The position numbers and the translations under genes are program-made. Of a stretch of DNA of 35,571 nt, positions 7,275 through 16,687 are shown piece after piece. The first letter of the stretch is position 1; each line of letters starts with the position of its first letter. This DNA is from Rikenellaceae bacterium (GTDB lineage: Bacteria; Bacteroidota; Bacteroidia; Bacteroidales; UBA932), in NCBI GenBank assembly GCA_900769905.1, contig CAAGIL010000132.1, positions 1 to 35,571 on the forward strand, read 5' to 3'. Under the pieces are notes generated by a model. The model worked only from the letters and a program-made list of their open reading frames with translations. It ran no database searches and was not told the DNA's origin.

Positions 7275-7306
7275 CAAATCTACGATAATTTTGTTATCTT
7301 TGCAAG
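7275..7306 (-). promoter_or_regulatory. Promoter of the DUF3467-kdsC-maf operon
   Basis: On the minus strand the -7 box is TAGATTTG (7275-7282) and CTTG (7303-7306) stands at -33 with a 20-base spacer. It overlaps the -7 box of the divergent valS promoter. Confidence 0.5.
7295..7302 (+). promoter_or_regulatory. -7 box for valS
   Basis: TATCTTTG is an exact TAnnTTTG 43 bases before the valS ATG. The -33 region is weak. It interleaves with the divergent promoter, so the two may compete. Confidence 0.5.
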
Positions 7307-7345
7307 ATTACTGCACGCAGCGACAAATCCCAAGTACAACAAGAT

Positions 7346-9985
7346 ATGGAACTCGACATCAAATATAACCCTTCGACAGTAGAGGAGAAATGGTACTCCT
7401 ACTGGATTGAGCACAAGTGCTTTCATTCCGAACCTGACGGACGCGAACCTTACACCATCGTGATTCCGCCGCCAAACGTGACCGGTATACTCCATATGGG
7501 CCACGTACTCAACAATACGCTCAACGACGTGCTCATACGCAAGGCGCGTATGGACGGCAAGAACGCTTGCTGGGTGCCGGGTACAGACCACGCGAGCATA
7601 GCCACCGAATCCAAGGTGGTCGCCAGGCTCAAGGATATGGGTATCAGGAAGGAAGACCTTACTCGCGAAGAGTTCCTCAAGTACGCCTGGGAGTGGAAGG
7701 AGGAACACGGCGGCATTATACTCAAGCAGTTGCGCAAGCTCGGCGCCTCCTGCGACTGGGACCGCACCCGCTTCACAATGGAGCCTGAGCTCACCGAGGC
7801 GGTCATTGCCACCTTCTGCTACTTCTACCGCAAGGGCTGGATTTACAGGGGAGTGCGTATGGTGAACTGGGACCCTGTCGCCCTCACGGCGGTCAGCGAT
7901 GACGAGGTCATCCACAAGGACACCAAGAGCCATTTCTACCACCTGCGCTATTTCATCTCCGACGGCAAGGGCAATCCTACCGACGATTACCTGGTAATCG
8001 CCACCACCCGTCCCGAGACCATTATGGCGGATGCGGCAATATGCATCAACCCGGCCGATGAGCGCTATCATCACCTGCGCGGCAAAAAGGTGCTTATCCC
8101 GTTGATCAACAAGGAAATACCGGTAATCGAGGACAGTTATGTGGAGATGGATTTCGGTACCGGTTGCCTCAAGGTGACCCCGGCGCACGACGTGAATGAC
8201 TACGAAATAGGTCTGCGCCACAACCTGCCTGTGCTCGAGATTATCGATGACCACGGCCGCCTCAATGAGGAGGCGCAGATACTGGTGGGCGAAGACAGGT
8301 TCGTAGCCAGGAAGAAGATAGTGGGGATGCTGGAGGAAGCCGGCAATCTCGTGAAGGTGGAGGAGTACACCTCACCTATAGGTTATTCAGAGCGCACGAA
8401 TGCGGTCATCGAGCCAAAGCTCTCCGCTCAGTGGTTCCTCAAGATGGGAGACCTTGCGGCGATGGCGCTCGACAGCGTGGAATCCGGCAAAATCAAGTTC
8501 TTCCCGGACAAGTACCGCAATACCTACCGCCACTGGATGGAGAATGCTCACGACTGGTGCATATCCCGCCAGCTCTGGTGGGGACAGCGTATACCGGCAT
8601 ACTATCTTCCTGACGGACAGATGGTTGTGGAGGAAACTCCGGAACTTGCACTGGCCGCCGCCCAGAAGATTGACCCGTCCCTGAAGATGGAAGATCTCCG
8701 TCAGGACGAGGATGTGCTCGATACCTGGTTCTCCAGCTGGCTCTGGCCTATGTCCGTGTTCGACCCGAAGTACCCGGGTCATCCGGAGCGTACTCCGAAC
8801 GCCGACCTCGCGTACTACTATCCTACCAATGACCTCGTGACCGCACCGGATATCATCTTCTTCTGGGTTGCCAGGATGATTATGGCGGGAGACGAGTTCA
8901 TGAAGGACATTCCTTTCCACAATGTTTATTTCACCGGCATCGTCAGGGACAAGCTCGGACGCAAGATGAGCAAGACCCTTGGCAACAGCCCGGACCCGCT
9001 CGACCTCATAGCAAAGTACGGAGCCGATGCGGTGCGTCTGGGTATGCTGCTCTGCTCTTCTGCCGGTAACGACATACTTTACGACGAGTCCCAGATTGAG
9101 CAGGGGCGCAATTTCTGCGGAAAGATATGGAATTCCTGGAGACTGGTGAGCGGCTGGAAGGTGGATGAGGCCGCCCCTCAGGGCAAGGATTGCGAACTGG
9201 CAGTCAAGTGGTTCGACAATCTCCTTTCCCGTACCATCGAGACCGTTGAGGATCACTATTCCAAACTGCGCATAGGCGATGCCCTTATGGCTATATACAA
9301 GCTCTTCTGGGATGACTACTGCAGCTGGTATCTCGAACTGGTCAAGCCGGCTTACGGCAGCGCCATCGATTCCGTCACATATAAGGCTACCCTGGTATTC
9401 TTCGAGAAACTCCTCAAGCTCATCCACCCTGTGATGCCTTTCATCACCGAGGAACTCTGGCAGGCTATGGAGCCCCGCAAGGACGGCGAAACCATCATGT
9501 TCCAGTCCACTCCAGAGGCCGGCCAGTATGACCAGAGCCTTCTCGATGACTTCGACCTGGCAAAGAATGCGGTCATCTCCATCCGAGGCATACGAGCCCA
9601 GAAGCAGATTTCTCCAAAGCAGGCCCTTGAGCTTTACATCGACGGAAACTTCAGGAGCGAACTGCTTCCTGTGCTTTGCAAGGCAGCCAACATCTCCGAA
9701 CTGAAGTCCGGCAGCGCAAGCGGTGCTTCCGTTTCCTTCATTATCGGCACGGTAAAGATGAGCGTACCTCTCGAAGGTCTCATTGATTCTTCTGAGGAGA
9801 AAGCCAAGCTGGAGGCCGAACTGGAGCATCAGCGCAAGTTCCTCGCGTCCGTGAGAGGCAAACTCTCCAACGAGAAGTTCGTAGCCCATGCTCCGGCAGC
9901 TGTGATTGAAGTAGAGCGCAAGAAGGAAAGCGATGCGCTTGCCCGTATAGAGGCAATTGAGGCTTCGCTTGCAGCACTTTCGTAA
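7346..9985 (+). CDS. valS: Valine--tRNA ligase
   Basis: An 879-residue class I aminoacyl-tRNA synthetase that charges tRNA-Val, of normal length for Bacteroidetes ValRS. The HIGH motif appears as HMGH (residues 50-53) after PPPNVTGIL. The editing domain is in the middle (ATTRPETIMADAA, GTGCLKVTPAHDVNDYEIG). The KMSKS motif appears as KMSKT (540-544). The C-terminal end (about 810-879) is the Val-tRNA synthetase coiled-coil arm (EKAKLEAELEHQRKFLASVRGKL). The next gene, luxS, begins 5 bases after the stop, so the two are probably co-transcribed. Confidence 0.97.
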   Translation: MELDIKYNPSTVEEKWYSYWIEHKCFHSEPDGREPYTIVIPPPNVTGILHMGHVLNNTLNDVLIRKARMDGKNACWVPGTDHASIATESKVVARLKDMGIRKEDLTREEFLKYAWEWKEEHGGIILKQLRKLGASCDWDRTRFTMEPELTEAVIATFCYFYRKGWIYRGVRMVNWDPVALTAVSDDEVIHKDTKSHFYHLRYFISDGKGNPTDDYLVIATTRPETIMADAAICINPADERYHHLRGKKVLIPLINKEIPVIEDSYVEMDFGTGCLKVTPAHDVNDYEIGLRHNLPVLEIIDDHGRLNEEAQILVGEDRFVARKKIVGMLEEAGNLVKVEEYTSPIGYSERTNAVIEPKLSAQWFLKMGDLAAMALDSVESGKIKFFPDKYRNTYRHWMENAHDWCISRQLWWGQRIPAYYLPDGQMVVEETPELALAAAQKIDPSLKMEDLRQDEDVLDTWFSSWLWPMSVFDPKYPGHPERTPNADLAYYYPTNDLVTAPDIIFFWVARMIMAGDEFMKDIPFHNVYFTGIVRDKLGRKMSKTLGNSPDPLDLIAKYGADAVRLGMLLCSSAGNDILYDESQIEQGRNFCGKIWNSWRLVSGWKVDEAAPQGKDCELAVKWFDNLLSRTIETVEDHYSKLRIGDALMAIYKLFWDDYCSWYLELVKPAYGSAIDSVTYKATLVFFEKLLKLIHPVMPFITEELWQAMEPRKDGETIMFQSTPEAGQYDQSLLDDFDLAKNAVISIRGIRAQKQISPKQALELYIDGNFRSELLPVLCKAANISELKSGSASGASVSFIIGTVKMSVPLEGLIDSSEEKAKLEAELEHQRKFLASVRGKLSNEKFVAHAPAAVIEVERKKESDALARIEAIEASLAALS

Positions 9986-9990
9986 GCGAT

Positions 9991-10482
9991 ATGGAAAAGA
10001 TAGCAAGTTTTACCATAGACCACATCAAACTGCTCCGCGGCATCTACGTTTCCCGAAAGGATGCCGTGGGCGGGGAAGTGGTGACCACCTTCGACATCAG
10101 GATGAAGGAGCCGAACAGGGAACCTGCCCTGGGCCAGGGTGCCATACATACGATAGAGCATCTTGCCGCCACCTTCCTGCGCAATCATCCCCAGTGGGGT
10201 GACAGGATAGTCTATTGGGGGCCTATGGGCTGTCTGACAGGAAATTATCTTCTGATGAAAGGGGATTTGAGTTCAGCAGACATACTCCCCCTGATGAAGG
10301 AGACCTTTGCATACATTGCCTCATATGACGGAGAAGTACCGGGCGCGGCCCCTTCCGACTGCGGAAACTGGCTGCTCCACGACCTGCCGATGGCGAAGTA
10401 TGAAGCAGCCAGATATCTTCACGAAGTCCTTGAACAAATCTCCGAGGAGAATCTCAAGTATCCAGGTACTTTCTGTGCCTGA
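9991..10482 (+). CDS. luxS: S-ribosylhomocysteine lyase
   Basis: A 163-residue metalloenzyme of the activated methyl cycle. It splits S-ribosylhomocysteine into homocysteine and DPD, the precursor of autoinducer-2. The metal site HTIEH (His53, His57) and Cys124 in SDCGNW are present, as is the catalytic Cys81 in GPMGCLTGNY. The gene follows valS with a 5-base gap and touches the convergent small membrane protein gene with no intergenic space, so no terminator fits between them. Confidence 0.96.
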   Translation: MEKIASFTIDHIKLLRGIYVSRKDAVGGEVVTTFDIRMKEPNREPALGQGAIHTIEHLAATFLRNHPQWGDRIVYWGPMGCLTGNYLLMKGDLSSADILPLMKETFAYIASYDGEVPGAAPSDCGNWLLHDLPMAKYEAARYLHEVLEQISEENLKYPGTFCA

Positions 10483-10719
10483 TCATTTGTTCAGAAGTTT
10501 GTCTTCCTCTTTCCCTTTCTCGATGAGTTCGGGAGATGTCCAGTAGTGGCCGGACCTGAAGAGAAGGACAAAGACAAGAATGTTGACGGCAATCAGTATG
10601 CCGCCCAGGATGTTGACTGACACGCTCGCGGGCACGGCGATTATTACAACACCTGCAATGATGAGAACAGCTGACAGTATAACTCCTATCAGATTGCCCT
10701 TTTTGAATCCTTTTTCCAT
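10483..10719 (-). CDS. Small two-helix membrane protein, unknown
   Basis: A 78-residue protein with two hydrophobic segments (about residues 10-30 and 35-55) separated by a short PASVSV turn, and a charged C-terminal tail (ELIEKGKEEDKLLNK). It has no motif I recognise. Its stop codon abuts the luxS stop directly. The absence of another gene on either strand here and the clean hydrophobic pattern support it as real. Confidence 0.6.
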   Translation of the reverse strand: MEKGFKKGNLIGVILSAVLIIAGVVIIAVPASVSVNILGGILIAVNILVFVLLFRSGHYWTSPELIEKGKEEDKLLNK

Positions 10720-10802
10720 ATTGAACTGTATTAAGGTTGTAGAATTATGTCCGGTTTTAAAGGGCGTAGTGCTGAATACTGAACTCCAGCGGAATGAAGG
10801 GC

Positions 10803-11177
10803 TTATTTGCCTGCAATCGCGTCAATCTCCACCTTGGCTCCCTTTGGAAGGGCGGCCACCTCGTAACATACCCTGGCAGGCTTGTCTGCCTTGAAGTATT
10901 CGGCGTATACTGCGTTCATTGCGCCGAAATTCTTGATATCATCCAGCAGGACAGTAGTTTTCACTACGTCGTCAAATCCCAGGCCTGCTTCTTCAAGTAT
11001 GTATCCCAGATTGTCAAGGGAACGCCTCGTCTGGGCTTCAATGCCTTCAGGGAACTCGCCGGTGGCGGGATCTGCAGGAAGCTGGCCGGAGATGAAAAGA
11101 GTACCGTTGAGTTCAACGGCCTGAGAGTAAGGTCCGACGGCAGCCGGAGCCTTTGGGGAAGCTATCGTTTTCTTCAT
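10803..11177 (-). CDS. ridA: RidA family enamine/imine deaminase
   Basis: A 124-residue trimeric protein that hydrolyses reactive enamine/imine intermediates made by PLP enzymes. The pattern GPYSQAVELNGTLFISGQLP and PARVCYEVAALPKGAKVEIDAIA is typical, with the key Arg102 and Glu117 in place. It is divergent from tcdA across 69 bases. Threonine and amino-acid PLP enzymes lie close by, which fits its detoxifying role, though this is only a contextual point. Confidence 0.93.
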   Translation of the reverse strand: MKKTIASPKAPAAVGPYSQAVELNGTLFISGQLPADPATGEFPEGIEAQTRRSLDNLGYILEEAGLGFDDVVKTTVLLDDIKNFGAMNAVYAEYFKADKPARVCYEVAALPKGAKVEIDAIAGK

Positions 11178-11246
11178 ATTTTTAGAATTTTAGCGCAATA
11201 TAAGTATTTTTAATTTACTTTGCAGTAAAATTCAGCATTTATTTCG

Positions 11247-11972
11247 ATGGAGCATTATACATATTCGGAAATTTTCCAAAGGGCCACACTCGTCCTCGGG
11301 GATGCGGTGCAGCAGAGACTCAGGGAAGTGAAGGTAATCGTCTTCGGTGTCGGAGGCGTGGGGAGCTGGTGTGTGGAAGGCCTGGTCAGGGCAGGTGTGG
11401 AGCACATTACCATAGTGGACTTCGATACGGTCAGCGTGAGCAACATAAACCGCCAGCGTATGGCGACGACTTTGAGCGTGGGACGCCCCAAGGTGGAGGC
11501 AATGCGGGAAGAAATGCTCAAAATCAACCCTGAAGCGGAAATAGTTCCGATCCGGAAAGTCTTCAGCAAGGAGACTGCGGCGGAGTTTGAACTCGACAAA
11601 TATGATTATATAATAGATGCCATTGACTCACTCAAGGACAAGGCTGCCCTGATTCTGGCTGCCACTGCCACTCCTGCGGTCTTTTTTTCCTCCATGGGAG
11701 CGGCCAGGAAAATAGATCCCCGCCGCATAAAGGTGGGCAATTTCTGGAAGGTCAGGGACTGTCCTCTGGGCGCGGCACTAAGAAAAAAGCTCAGGCAGAA
11801 TCATACCCTGCCTGAGCACAGTTTCAAATGCGTTTACGGAGACGAACTGAGCGGGGAGCTCAAGGGGTCTCTGGTGCATATCACCTCCATTTTCGGAATG
11901 ACTCTCGCCGGACTGGTCATAGAAGATATCTATGAGAAGTGCCGGATGCAGGAGCCTGAGGAGACTATTTGA
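11247..11972 (+). CDS. tcdA: tRNA threonylcarbamoyladenosine dehydratase (ThiF/E1-like)
   Basis: A 241-residue E1-like ATP-dependent enzyme that cyclises t6A37 in tRNA to ct6A. The ATP-binding loop GVGGVGS is at 34-40, followed by DFDTVSVSNINRQ. The signature SSMGAARKIDPRRIKVG and KVRDCPLGAALRKKL is characteristic of TcdA rather than ThiF or MoeB. The last 8 bases overlap the convergent kbl gene. Confidence 0.92.
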   Translation: MEHYTYSEIFQRATLVLGDAVQQRLREVKVIVFGVGGVGSWCVEGLVRAGVEHITIVDFDTVSVSNINRQRMATTLSVGRPKVEAMREEMLKINPEAEIVPIRKVFSKETAAEFELDKYDYIIDAIDSLKDKAALILAATATPAVFFSSMGAARKIDPRRIKVGNFWKVRDCPLGAALRKKLRQNHTLPEHSFKCVYGDELSGELKGSLVHITSIFGMTLAGLVIEDIYEKCRMQEPEETI

Positions 11973-13152
11973 GCACTCCGAGTTCCTTTCCTACCTTGAT
12001 GAAGGCGGCAATGCACTTGTCCAGCTGCCCGCGCTCGTGGGCGGCTGAAATCTGCACGCGTATGCGGGCCTGATCCTTCGGAACCACAGGATAGTAGAAG
12101 CCTGTGACATAGATTCCCTCTTCCTGCATCTTGGCTGCGAACACCTGGGAAAGCCTTGCGTCATAGAGCATTACGGCGCAGATTGCGCTCTGTGTAGGCT
12201 TGATGTCGAAGCCTGCGGACATCATCTTGTCGCGGAAGTAGTTGACATTCTCGACGAGCTTGTCGTGGAGGGCGTTGCTTTCTTTGAGTATGCGGAATAC
12301 CTCCAGACTGGCACCTATGATGCACGGAGCCAGGGAGTTGGAGAAGAGGTAAGGACGGCTCCTCTGCCTGAGAAGCTCTATGATTTCCTTGCGTCCGGTG
12401 GTGAATCCGCCCATCGCTCCGCCAAAGGCCTTTCCGAGCGTGCCTGTGTAGATGTCAACCCTGCCGTAAGTGCCAGTGAGCTCGCTCACGCCGTGACCTG
12501 TTTCTCCCACTACTCCTGCGGAATGGGACTCGTCCACCATCACGAGTGCATCGTATTTCTCCGCGAGGTCGCAGATCTTGTCCACAGGGGCCACGTTTCC
12601 GTCCATCGAGAACACGCCGTCGGTTACGATAATCCTGAACCTCTGGGCCTGCGCCTCCTTGAGGCAGCGCTCGAGATCTTCCATATCGGCGTTGGCGTAA
12701 CGGTACCTCTTTGCCTTGCACAGGCGTACACCGTCAATGATGGAGGCGTGGTTGAGGGCATCGGAAATGATGGCGTCCTCTTCGGTGAGCAGCGGCTCGA
12801 ACACTCCGCCGTTTGCGTCGAAGCAGGCGGCATAAAGTATCGTGTCCTCGGTCTTGAAATAGTCGCTGATGGCTGCTTCAAGCTGTTTGTGGATGTCCTG
12901 GGTGCCGCAGATGAAGCGCACGGAAGCCATTCCGAAGCCCCTTTCCTTCATCATCCTGGAGGATGCCTCCACCAAACGCGGGTCGTTTGCCAGTCCGAGA
13001 TAGTTGTTGGCGCAGAAATTCAGAACCTCCTTTCCCGCCACCTGTATTGCGGCGGACTGTGAACTCTCAATCAGGCGTTCCTCCTTATAGAGTCCGGCCT
13101 CGCGAATCTCAGCGAGAGTGTCTCTGAGATGCTCTTTCATTTTACCGTACAT
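11965..13152 (-). CDS. kbl: Glycine C-acetyltransferase (2-amino-3-ketobutyrate CoA ligase)
   Basis: A 395-residue PLP enzyme that converts 2-amino-3-oxobutanoate and CoA into glycine and acetyl-CoA, the second step of threonine breakdown. FCANNYLGLA, DESHSAG (207-213) and the PLP lysine Lys241 in YTGTLGKAFGG are present. I start at ATG 13150-13152 (MYGKMKEHLRDTLAEI), the usual start in Bacteroidetes; the frame is open upstream to 13203 but those 17 residues are not family-like. The gene is divergent from tdh, which makes its substrate. Confidence 0.93.
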   Translation of the reverse strand: MYGKMKEHLRDTLAEIREAGLYKEERLIESSQSAAIQVAGKEVLNFCANNYLGLANDPRLVEASSRMMKERGFGMASVRFICGTQDIHKQLEAAISDYFKTEDTILYAACFDANGGVFEPLLTEEDAIISDALNHASIIDGVRLCKAKRYRYANADMEDLERCLKEAQAQRFRIIVTDGVFSMDGNVAPVDKICDLAEKYDALVMVDESHSAGVVGETGHGVSELTGTYGRVDIYTGTLGKAFGGAMGGFTTGRKEIIELLRQRSRPYLFSNSLAPCIIGASLEVFRILKESNALHDKLVENVNYFRDKMMSAGFDIKPTQSAICAVMLYDARLSQVFAAKMQEEGIYVTGFYYPVVPKDQARIRVQISAAHERGQLDKCIAAFIKVGKELGVLK

Positions 13153-13234
13153 TGCAGAATTTTTATTATGATGTGAAATTACTGCTTTTGTAGCATTTTT
13201 CAAAGCAAAATGGATACTTAAATCAAAATTTGCC

Positions 13235-13242
13235 TATCTTTG
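13235..13242 (+). promoter_or_regulatory. -7 box for tdh
   Basis: TATCTTTG is an exact TAnnTTTG lying 23 bases before the tdh ATG. No good -33 TTTG is seen at 19-21 bases. Confidence 0.45.
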
Positions 13243-13265
13243 TCGTCCCTAATGCATAAAGAAAA

Positions 13266-14291
13266 ATGAAAGCACTCGTTAAGAAATATGCCGAGCCCGG
13301 CATATGGATGGAAGACGTTCCCATGCCGGAAGTGGGCGTGAACGACGTTCTCATTAAAATCAAGAAAGTAGCCATCTGCGGCACGGACCTCCACATCTAC
13401 AACTGGGACCAGTGGTCGCAGAACACCATCAAGACACCTATGACCATAGGCCACGAGTATGTGGGTGAGATTGTGGAGCTCGGAAGCGGCGTCGGCAAGA
13501 ACCTCAAGATTGGCGACCGCGTGACCGGAGAGGGCCACATAGCCTGCGGACACTGCCGCAACTGCCGTCGAGGACGCGAGCACATCTGCGAGAACTCAAT
13601 AGGCGTGGGTGTGAACCGTGACGGTGCTTTCGCGGAGTACCTGAGTCTCCCGGCAAGCAATGTGGTGAAGGTGGATTCCCGCATCCCTGATGATTTCCTT
13701 GCAATTATGGATCCTTTCGGAAACGCTACCCACACTGCACTTTCGTTCCCTGTGCTAGGAGAAGACGTGCTCATCACCGGAGCCGGCCTCATAGGCACTA
13801 TGGCTACGGCAATATGCAAGTTTGCAGGAGCGCGCAATGTGGTCGTTACCGACCTCAGCGATTATCGCCTGGATATTGCAAAGAAGATGGGCGCGACCCT
13901 TTGTGTGAATCCTACCAAAGGCCAGTCGGTCGCCGGCGCTATGCACGAACTCGGACTCAAGGGCTTCGATGTGGGTCTGGAGATGTCAGGCTCTCCTGTC
14001 GCTTTCCGCGAAATGGTGGAGAGTATGTACTCCGGCTCGAAGATTGCCCTGCTCGGAATCCAGCCTGACAACGCCCAGATTCCTTGGAGTAAGATTATAT
14101 TCAATTCTCTGACTCTCAAGGGTATATATGGACGCGAGATGTGGGAGACCTGGTACAAGATGGAGCAGATGCTCGTCTCCGGTCTCGACCTTACACCTGT
14201 CATTACCCACCGCTTCAAGTTTGACGACTTCCAGAAGGGATTCGATGTGATGAAGAGCGGCCAGTGCGGAAAGGTCCTCCTTGAGCTCTAG
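13266..14291 (+). CDS. tdh: L-threonine 3-dehydrogenase
   Basis: A 341-residue zinc-dependent NAD dehydrogenase that oxidises threonine to 2-amino-3-oxobutanoate. Catalytic zinc ligands Cys38 and His63-Glu64 (GHE) are present. The four structural zinc cysteines are at 94, 97, 100 and 108 (CGHCRNCRRGREHIC). GAGLIG marks the Rossmann fold. Its partner kbl is divergent just upstream, so the two together make a threonine-to-glycine module. It ends 4 bases from the convergent antiporter gene. Confidence 0.95.
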   Translation: MKALVKKYAEPGIWMEDVPMPEVGVNDVLIKIKKVAICGTDLHIYNWDQWSQNTIKTPMTIGHEYVGEIVELGSGVGKNLKIGDRVTGEGHIACGHCRNCRRGREHICENSIGVGVNRDGAFAEYLSLPASNVVKVDSRIPDDFLAIMDPFGNATHTALSFPVLGEDVLITGAGLIGTMATAICKFAGARNVVVTDLSDYRLDIAKKMGATLCVNPTKGQSVAGAMHELGLKGFDVGLEMSGSPVAFREMVESMYSGSKIALLGIQPDNAQIPWSKIIFNSLTLKGIYGREMWETWYKMEQMLVSGLDLTPVITHRFKFDDFQKGFDVMKSGQCGKVLLEL

Positions 14292-14295
14292 AAAA

Positions 14296-16551
14296 TTATC
14301 CTTTTAACCATTCGCAGGAGTCGGTTTTTCCTGCAATCCAAACGGTGTCTGCGCTGCGGAAGCTGAAGTCGGCCTTAGGGTTGGCGATGAAGTCTTCGCC
14401 GCGCAGAACGCTTATTACCAGGCACTGGTAGTCGGACAGCGAACATTCGCGTATGCTCTTGCCTGTGAGGTAGGACTCCTCGCTAAGGGTAAATGCCACC
14501 ACGTTGAAACTTTCCTCCCCGTCATTGCCGGACGGTGCCGGTATGGAAGCGTTCATCAGTTCCTTGAGTTTCTCCAGCTGCTCGCTGGTACCCACTGCCA
14601 GCATCTTGTCGTAAGGGTAGAGCCTGACTTCGCCCGAAGGTATGACTATGTTTTCGCTTCCCCTTCCTATCTTGATGATGCTCGCGCCGCTCTCGCTTCG
14701 TATAGGCACGGTCTTGAGCCTGTGGCCCACGAACTCGGAGTTCTGCGGCACCAGCACCGGCTCGATGTGCACATCGTATCCCTTGAGCTTGTCATTGAAG
14801 GTGGTGGTGACGGGTGCGAGGCTGCGTTCCAGGTTCTCCTTCTCGTTGAGGTTGCTCATAAACCTGCTTTCGAAAAGGGAGTAGCGTTTGAACCAGCGGC
14901 GTGCCACCAGAATCAGGATTACGCCCATCAGCAGGATGAGGAGTATGGTCCAGGCGGAGAGCTCCACCCAGGCTGAAACCACGCTGACGACGGCACCGGT
15001 GGCGAAGAGAGCGCGCAGAAGCACGAGTCCGAAGATAGGCAGGGCATTGCGCCTGTTTTCCTTGAGCAGCTTCACGGCGTGGTCATTTATGGCACCGGTG
15101 TTCACGCCCATTCCGTATATGAACGGAGCCATTGCCACGAGGGTGATGCACAGCCCGATGACTGTGAGGGCCGAGTCTCCCAAGTGCGGGAAGAGCTTGA
15201 GCAGCAGCGGCCCGGTATATGCCTTTGCGGCAAGGTCGATGGCAATAATTATGACGCCGTACATCACAATGCGGCTGACATAGGACTTGATGAGCAGCTT
15301 CCACTCGCTCTGTTCGGCCACTGATTTTTTCTCCTTGTCATCCTCCTTCTCTATGCGTGCGAGCACTTTCGCCGGCAGTATTTTCCTGATGAAATTGTAG
15401 GCCGGAGTGGAGAGTTTTATCATATAGGGAGCGGTGAAGGTGGTGATCACGGACACGGCTATGATTACAGGGTAGATGAAGTCGCGCATCACTCCGAGCG
15501 AGCAGCCCACGCCGGCGATGATGAAGCCGAACTCACCGAGCTGGGCGAGGCTGAATCCGGCGTGTACGGCGTTTTCCAGGCCCTTTCCGGCGAGCGTCAC
15601 ACCTATGGACACGAAAAGAATGTCGGCAACCATCACCACGAGCGTGATGATGAGTATGGTGAGCCAGTGTTCTCCGATAACGGCAGGGGAGACCATCATA
15701 CCCACGGAGACGAAGAATACCGCTCCGAAGAGGTCCTTGATCGGGGTCACGAGTTTCTCGATTTTCTCGGATTCGACCGTTTCGGCAAGGATGGAGCCCA
15801 TTACGAAGGCTCCGAGTGCGGAGGAGAAGCCCACGGTCTCGGCAAAGGCAACCATTCCGAAACACAGGCCTATGCTCACGATGAGCAGGATCTCGTTGTT
15901 GATGTATTTCCCGGCGCGCTTGAGCAGGGTAGGGATGAGGTATATGCCCACGAGGAACCAGAGTATCAGGAAGAAGGCCAGTTTCCCGAGGTTGAAGAGC
16001 ATCTCCCCACCGGCGAACTTGTTGGATACGGCGAGGGAGGAGAGCAGCACCATAAGGAGTATGGCAATCATATCCTCGATTATGATGGTGCCGAAGACCA
16101 CCTGGGCATAAGGCTTGCGTTTCAGGCCCATTTCGTCGTAGGCCTTTATGATGACAGTGGTGGAAGACATCGAGAGCAGACCTCCGAGGAAAATGCTTTC
16201 CATCGTGGACCAGGACATGGCCTGGCCGGCGAGGTAGCCGAAGAGGAAGACTCCCAGGAACTTGCTGCCTGCAGTTATCAGGGCTGAACTTCCCACTCTC
16301 AGCAACTTCTTGAAACTGAATTCCAGACCCAGACCGAACATGAGGAAGATCATACCGATTTCAGACCACTGGTGGACTGCTTCGGTGCTGGAAATTCCGA
16401 AAAAGAAGTCAATGTTGGGACCGATGAGGAAACCGGCAATGATATAGCCGAGCACCAGCGGCTGTTTGAGAGCCCTGGAAATAATAGTGAACACCCCGGC
16501 TGAAATCAGAATCAGGGCGAGGTCACGGGCGAAATTCAGTTCTTCGTTCAT
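14296..16551 (-). CDS. CPA2-family cation:proton antiporter with two TrkA_C-like domains
   Basis: A 751-residue inner-membrane transporter. Residues 1-390 form the Na+/H+ exchanger domain (RALKQPLVLGYIIAGFLIGPN, GLGLEFSF, SSTTVIIKAYDEMGLK, ALGAFVMGSILAET). Residues 420-550 add further membrane segments. The C-terminus carries one TrkA_C-like domain (about 585-660, HIEPVLVPQNSEFVGHRL...YDKMLAVGTSEQL) and a second (about 670-751, LTGKSIRECSL...DTVWIAGKTDSCEWL). There is no TrkA_N nucleotide-binding domain, unlike KefC. K+ or Na+ export is expected, but the ion is not determined. The gene has a textbook promoter and a leader of about 130 bases with possible structure. Confidence 0.88.
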   Translation of the reverse strand: MNEELNFARDLALILISAGVFTIISRALKQPLVLGYIIAGFLIGPNIDFFFGISSTEAVHQWSEIGMIFLMFGLGLEFSFKKLLRVGSSALITAGSKFLGVFLFGYLAGQAMSWSTMESIFLGGLLSMSSTTVIIKAYDEMGLKRKPYAQVVFGTIIIEDMIAILLMVLLSSLAVSNKFAGGEMLFNLGKLAFFLILWFLVGIYLIPTLLKRAGKYINNEILLIVSIGLCFGMVAFAETVGFSSALGAFVMGSILAETVESEKIEKLVTPIKDLFGAVFFVSVGMMVSPAVIGEHWLTILIITLVVMVADILFVSIGVTLAGKGLENAVHAGFSLAQLGEFGFIIAGVGCSLGVMRDFIYPVIIAVSVITTFTAPYMIKLSTPAYNFIRKILPAKVLARIEKEDDKEKKSVAEQSEWKLLIKSYVSRIVMYGVIIIAIDLAAKAYTGPLLLKLFPHLGDSALTVIGLCITLVAMAPFIYGMGVNTGAINDHAVKLLKENRRNALPIFGLVLLRALFATGAVVSVVSAWVELSAWTILLILLMGVILILVARRWFKRYSLFESRFMSNLNEKENLERSLAPVTTTFNDKLKGYDVHIEPVLVPQNSEFVGHRLKTVPIRSESGASIIKIGRGSENIVIPSGEVRLYPYDKMLAVGTSEQLEKLKELMNASIPAPSGNDGEESFNVVAFTLSEESYLTGKSIRECSLSDYQCLVISVLRGEDFIANPKADFSFRSADTVWIAGKTDSCEWLKG

Positions 16552-16578
16552 AATACGCTACCTTTATATAAAAAGAAA

Positions 16579-16681
16579 TGAGTTGTGACCTCACGGCGAC
16601 AACTCACACTAACCACATAATTAATAACACTAAAACTAATAACCAATAGGTTGATGGGCCAGACAGGTCACTTACTCAACC
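16579..16681 (-). ncRNA. Candidate structured 5' leader of the antiporter mRNA
   Basis: Read on the minus strand, the transcript would start near 16682. Hairpin 1 has stem GGTTGA (16681-16676) with TCAACC (16654-16649). Hairpin 2 has an 8-bp stem, TGAGTTGT (16606-16599) with ACAACTCA (16586-16579). The loop of hairpin 1 contains GTGACCT (16671-16665), the complement of AGGTCAC (16591-16585), five bases of which lie in the loop of hairpin 2. The loops could thus kiss, or the long-range pairing could replace hairpin 2. It matches no riboswitch that I recognise. This is inference from base pairing only. Confidence 0.4.
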
Positions 16682-16687
16682 CGAGTG

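Noticed and set aside
8387..10006. Long open frame antisense to valS, and similar antisense frames opposite the pseudouridine synthase (4594-5886) and potA (30087-31370)
   Set aside because: The plus- or minus-strand partners are unmistakable conserved genes. The antisense frames lack family motifs and good start signals and are low in stop codons only because of the biased third positions of the real genes.
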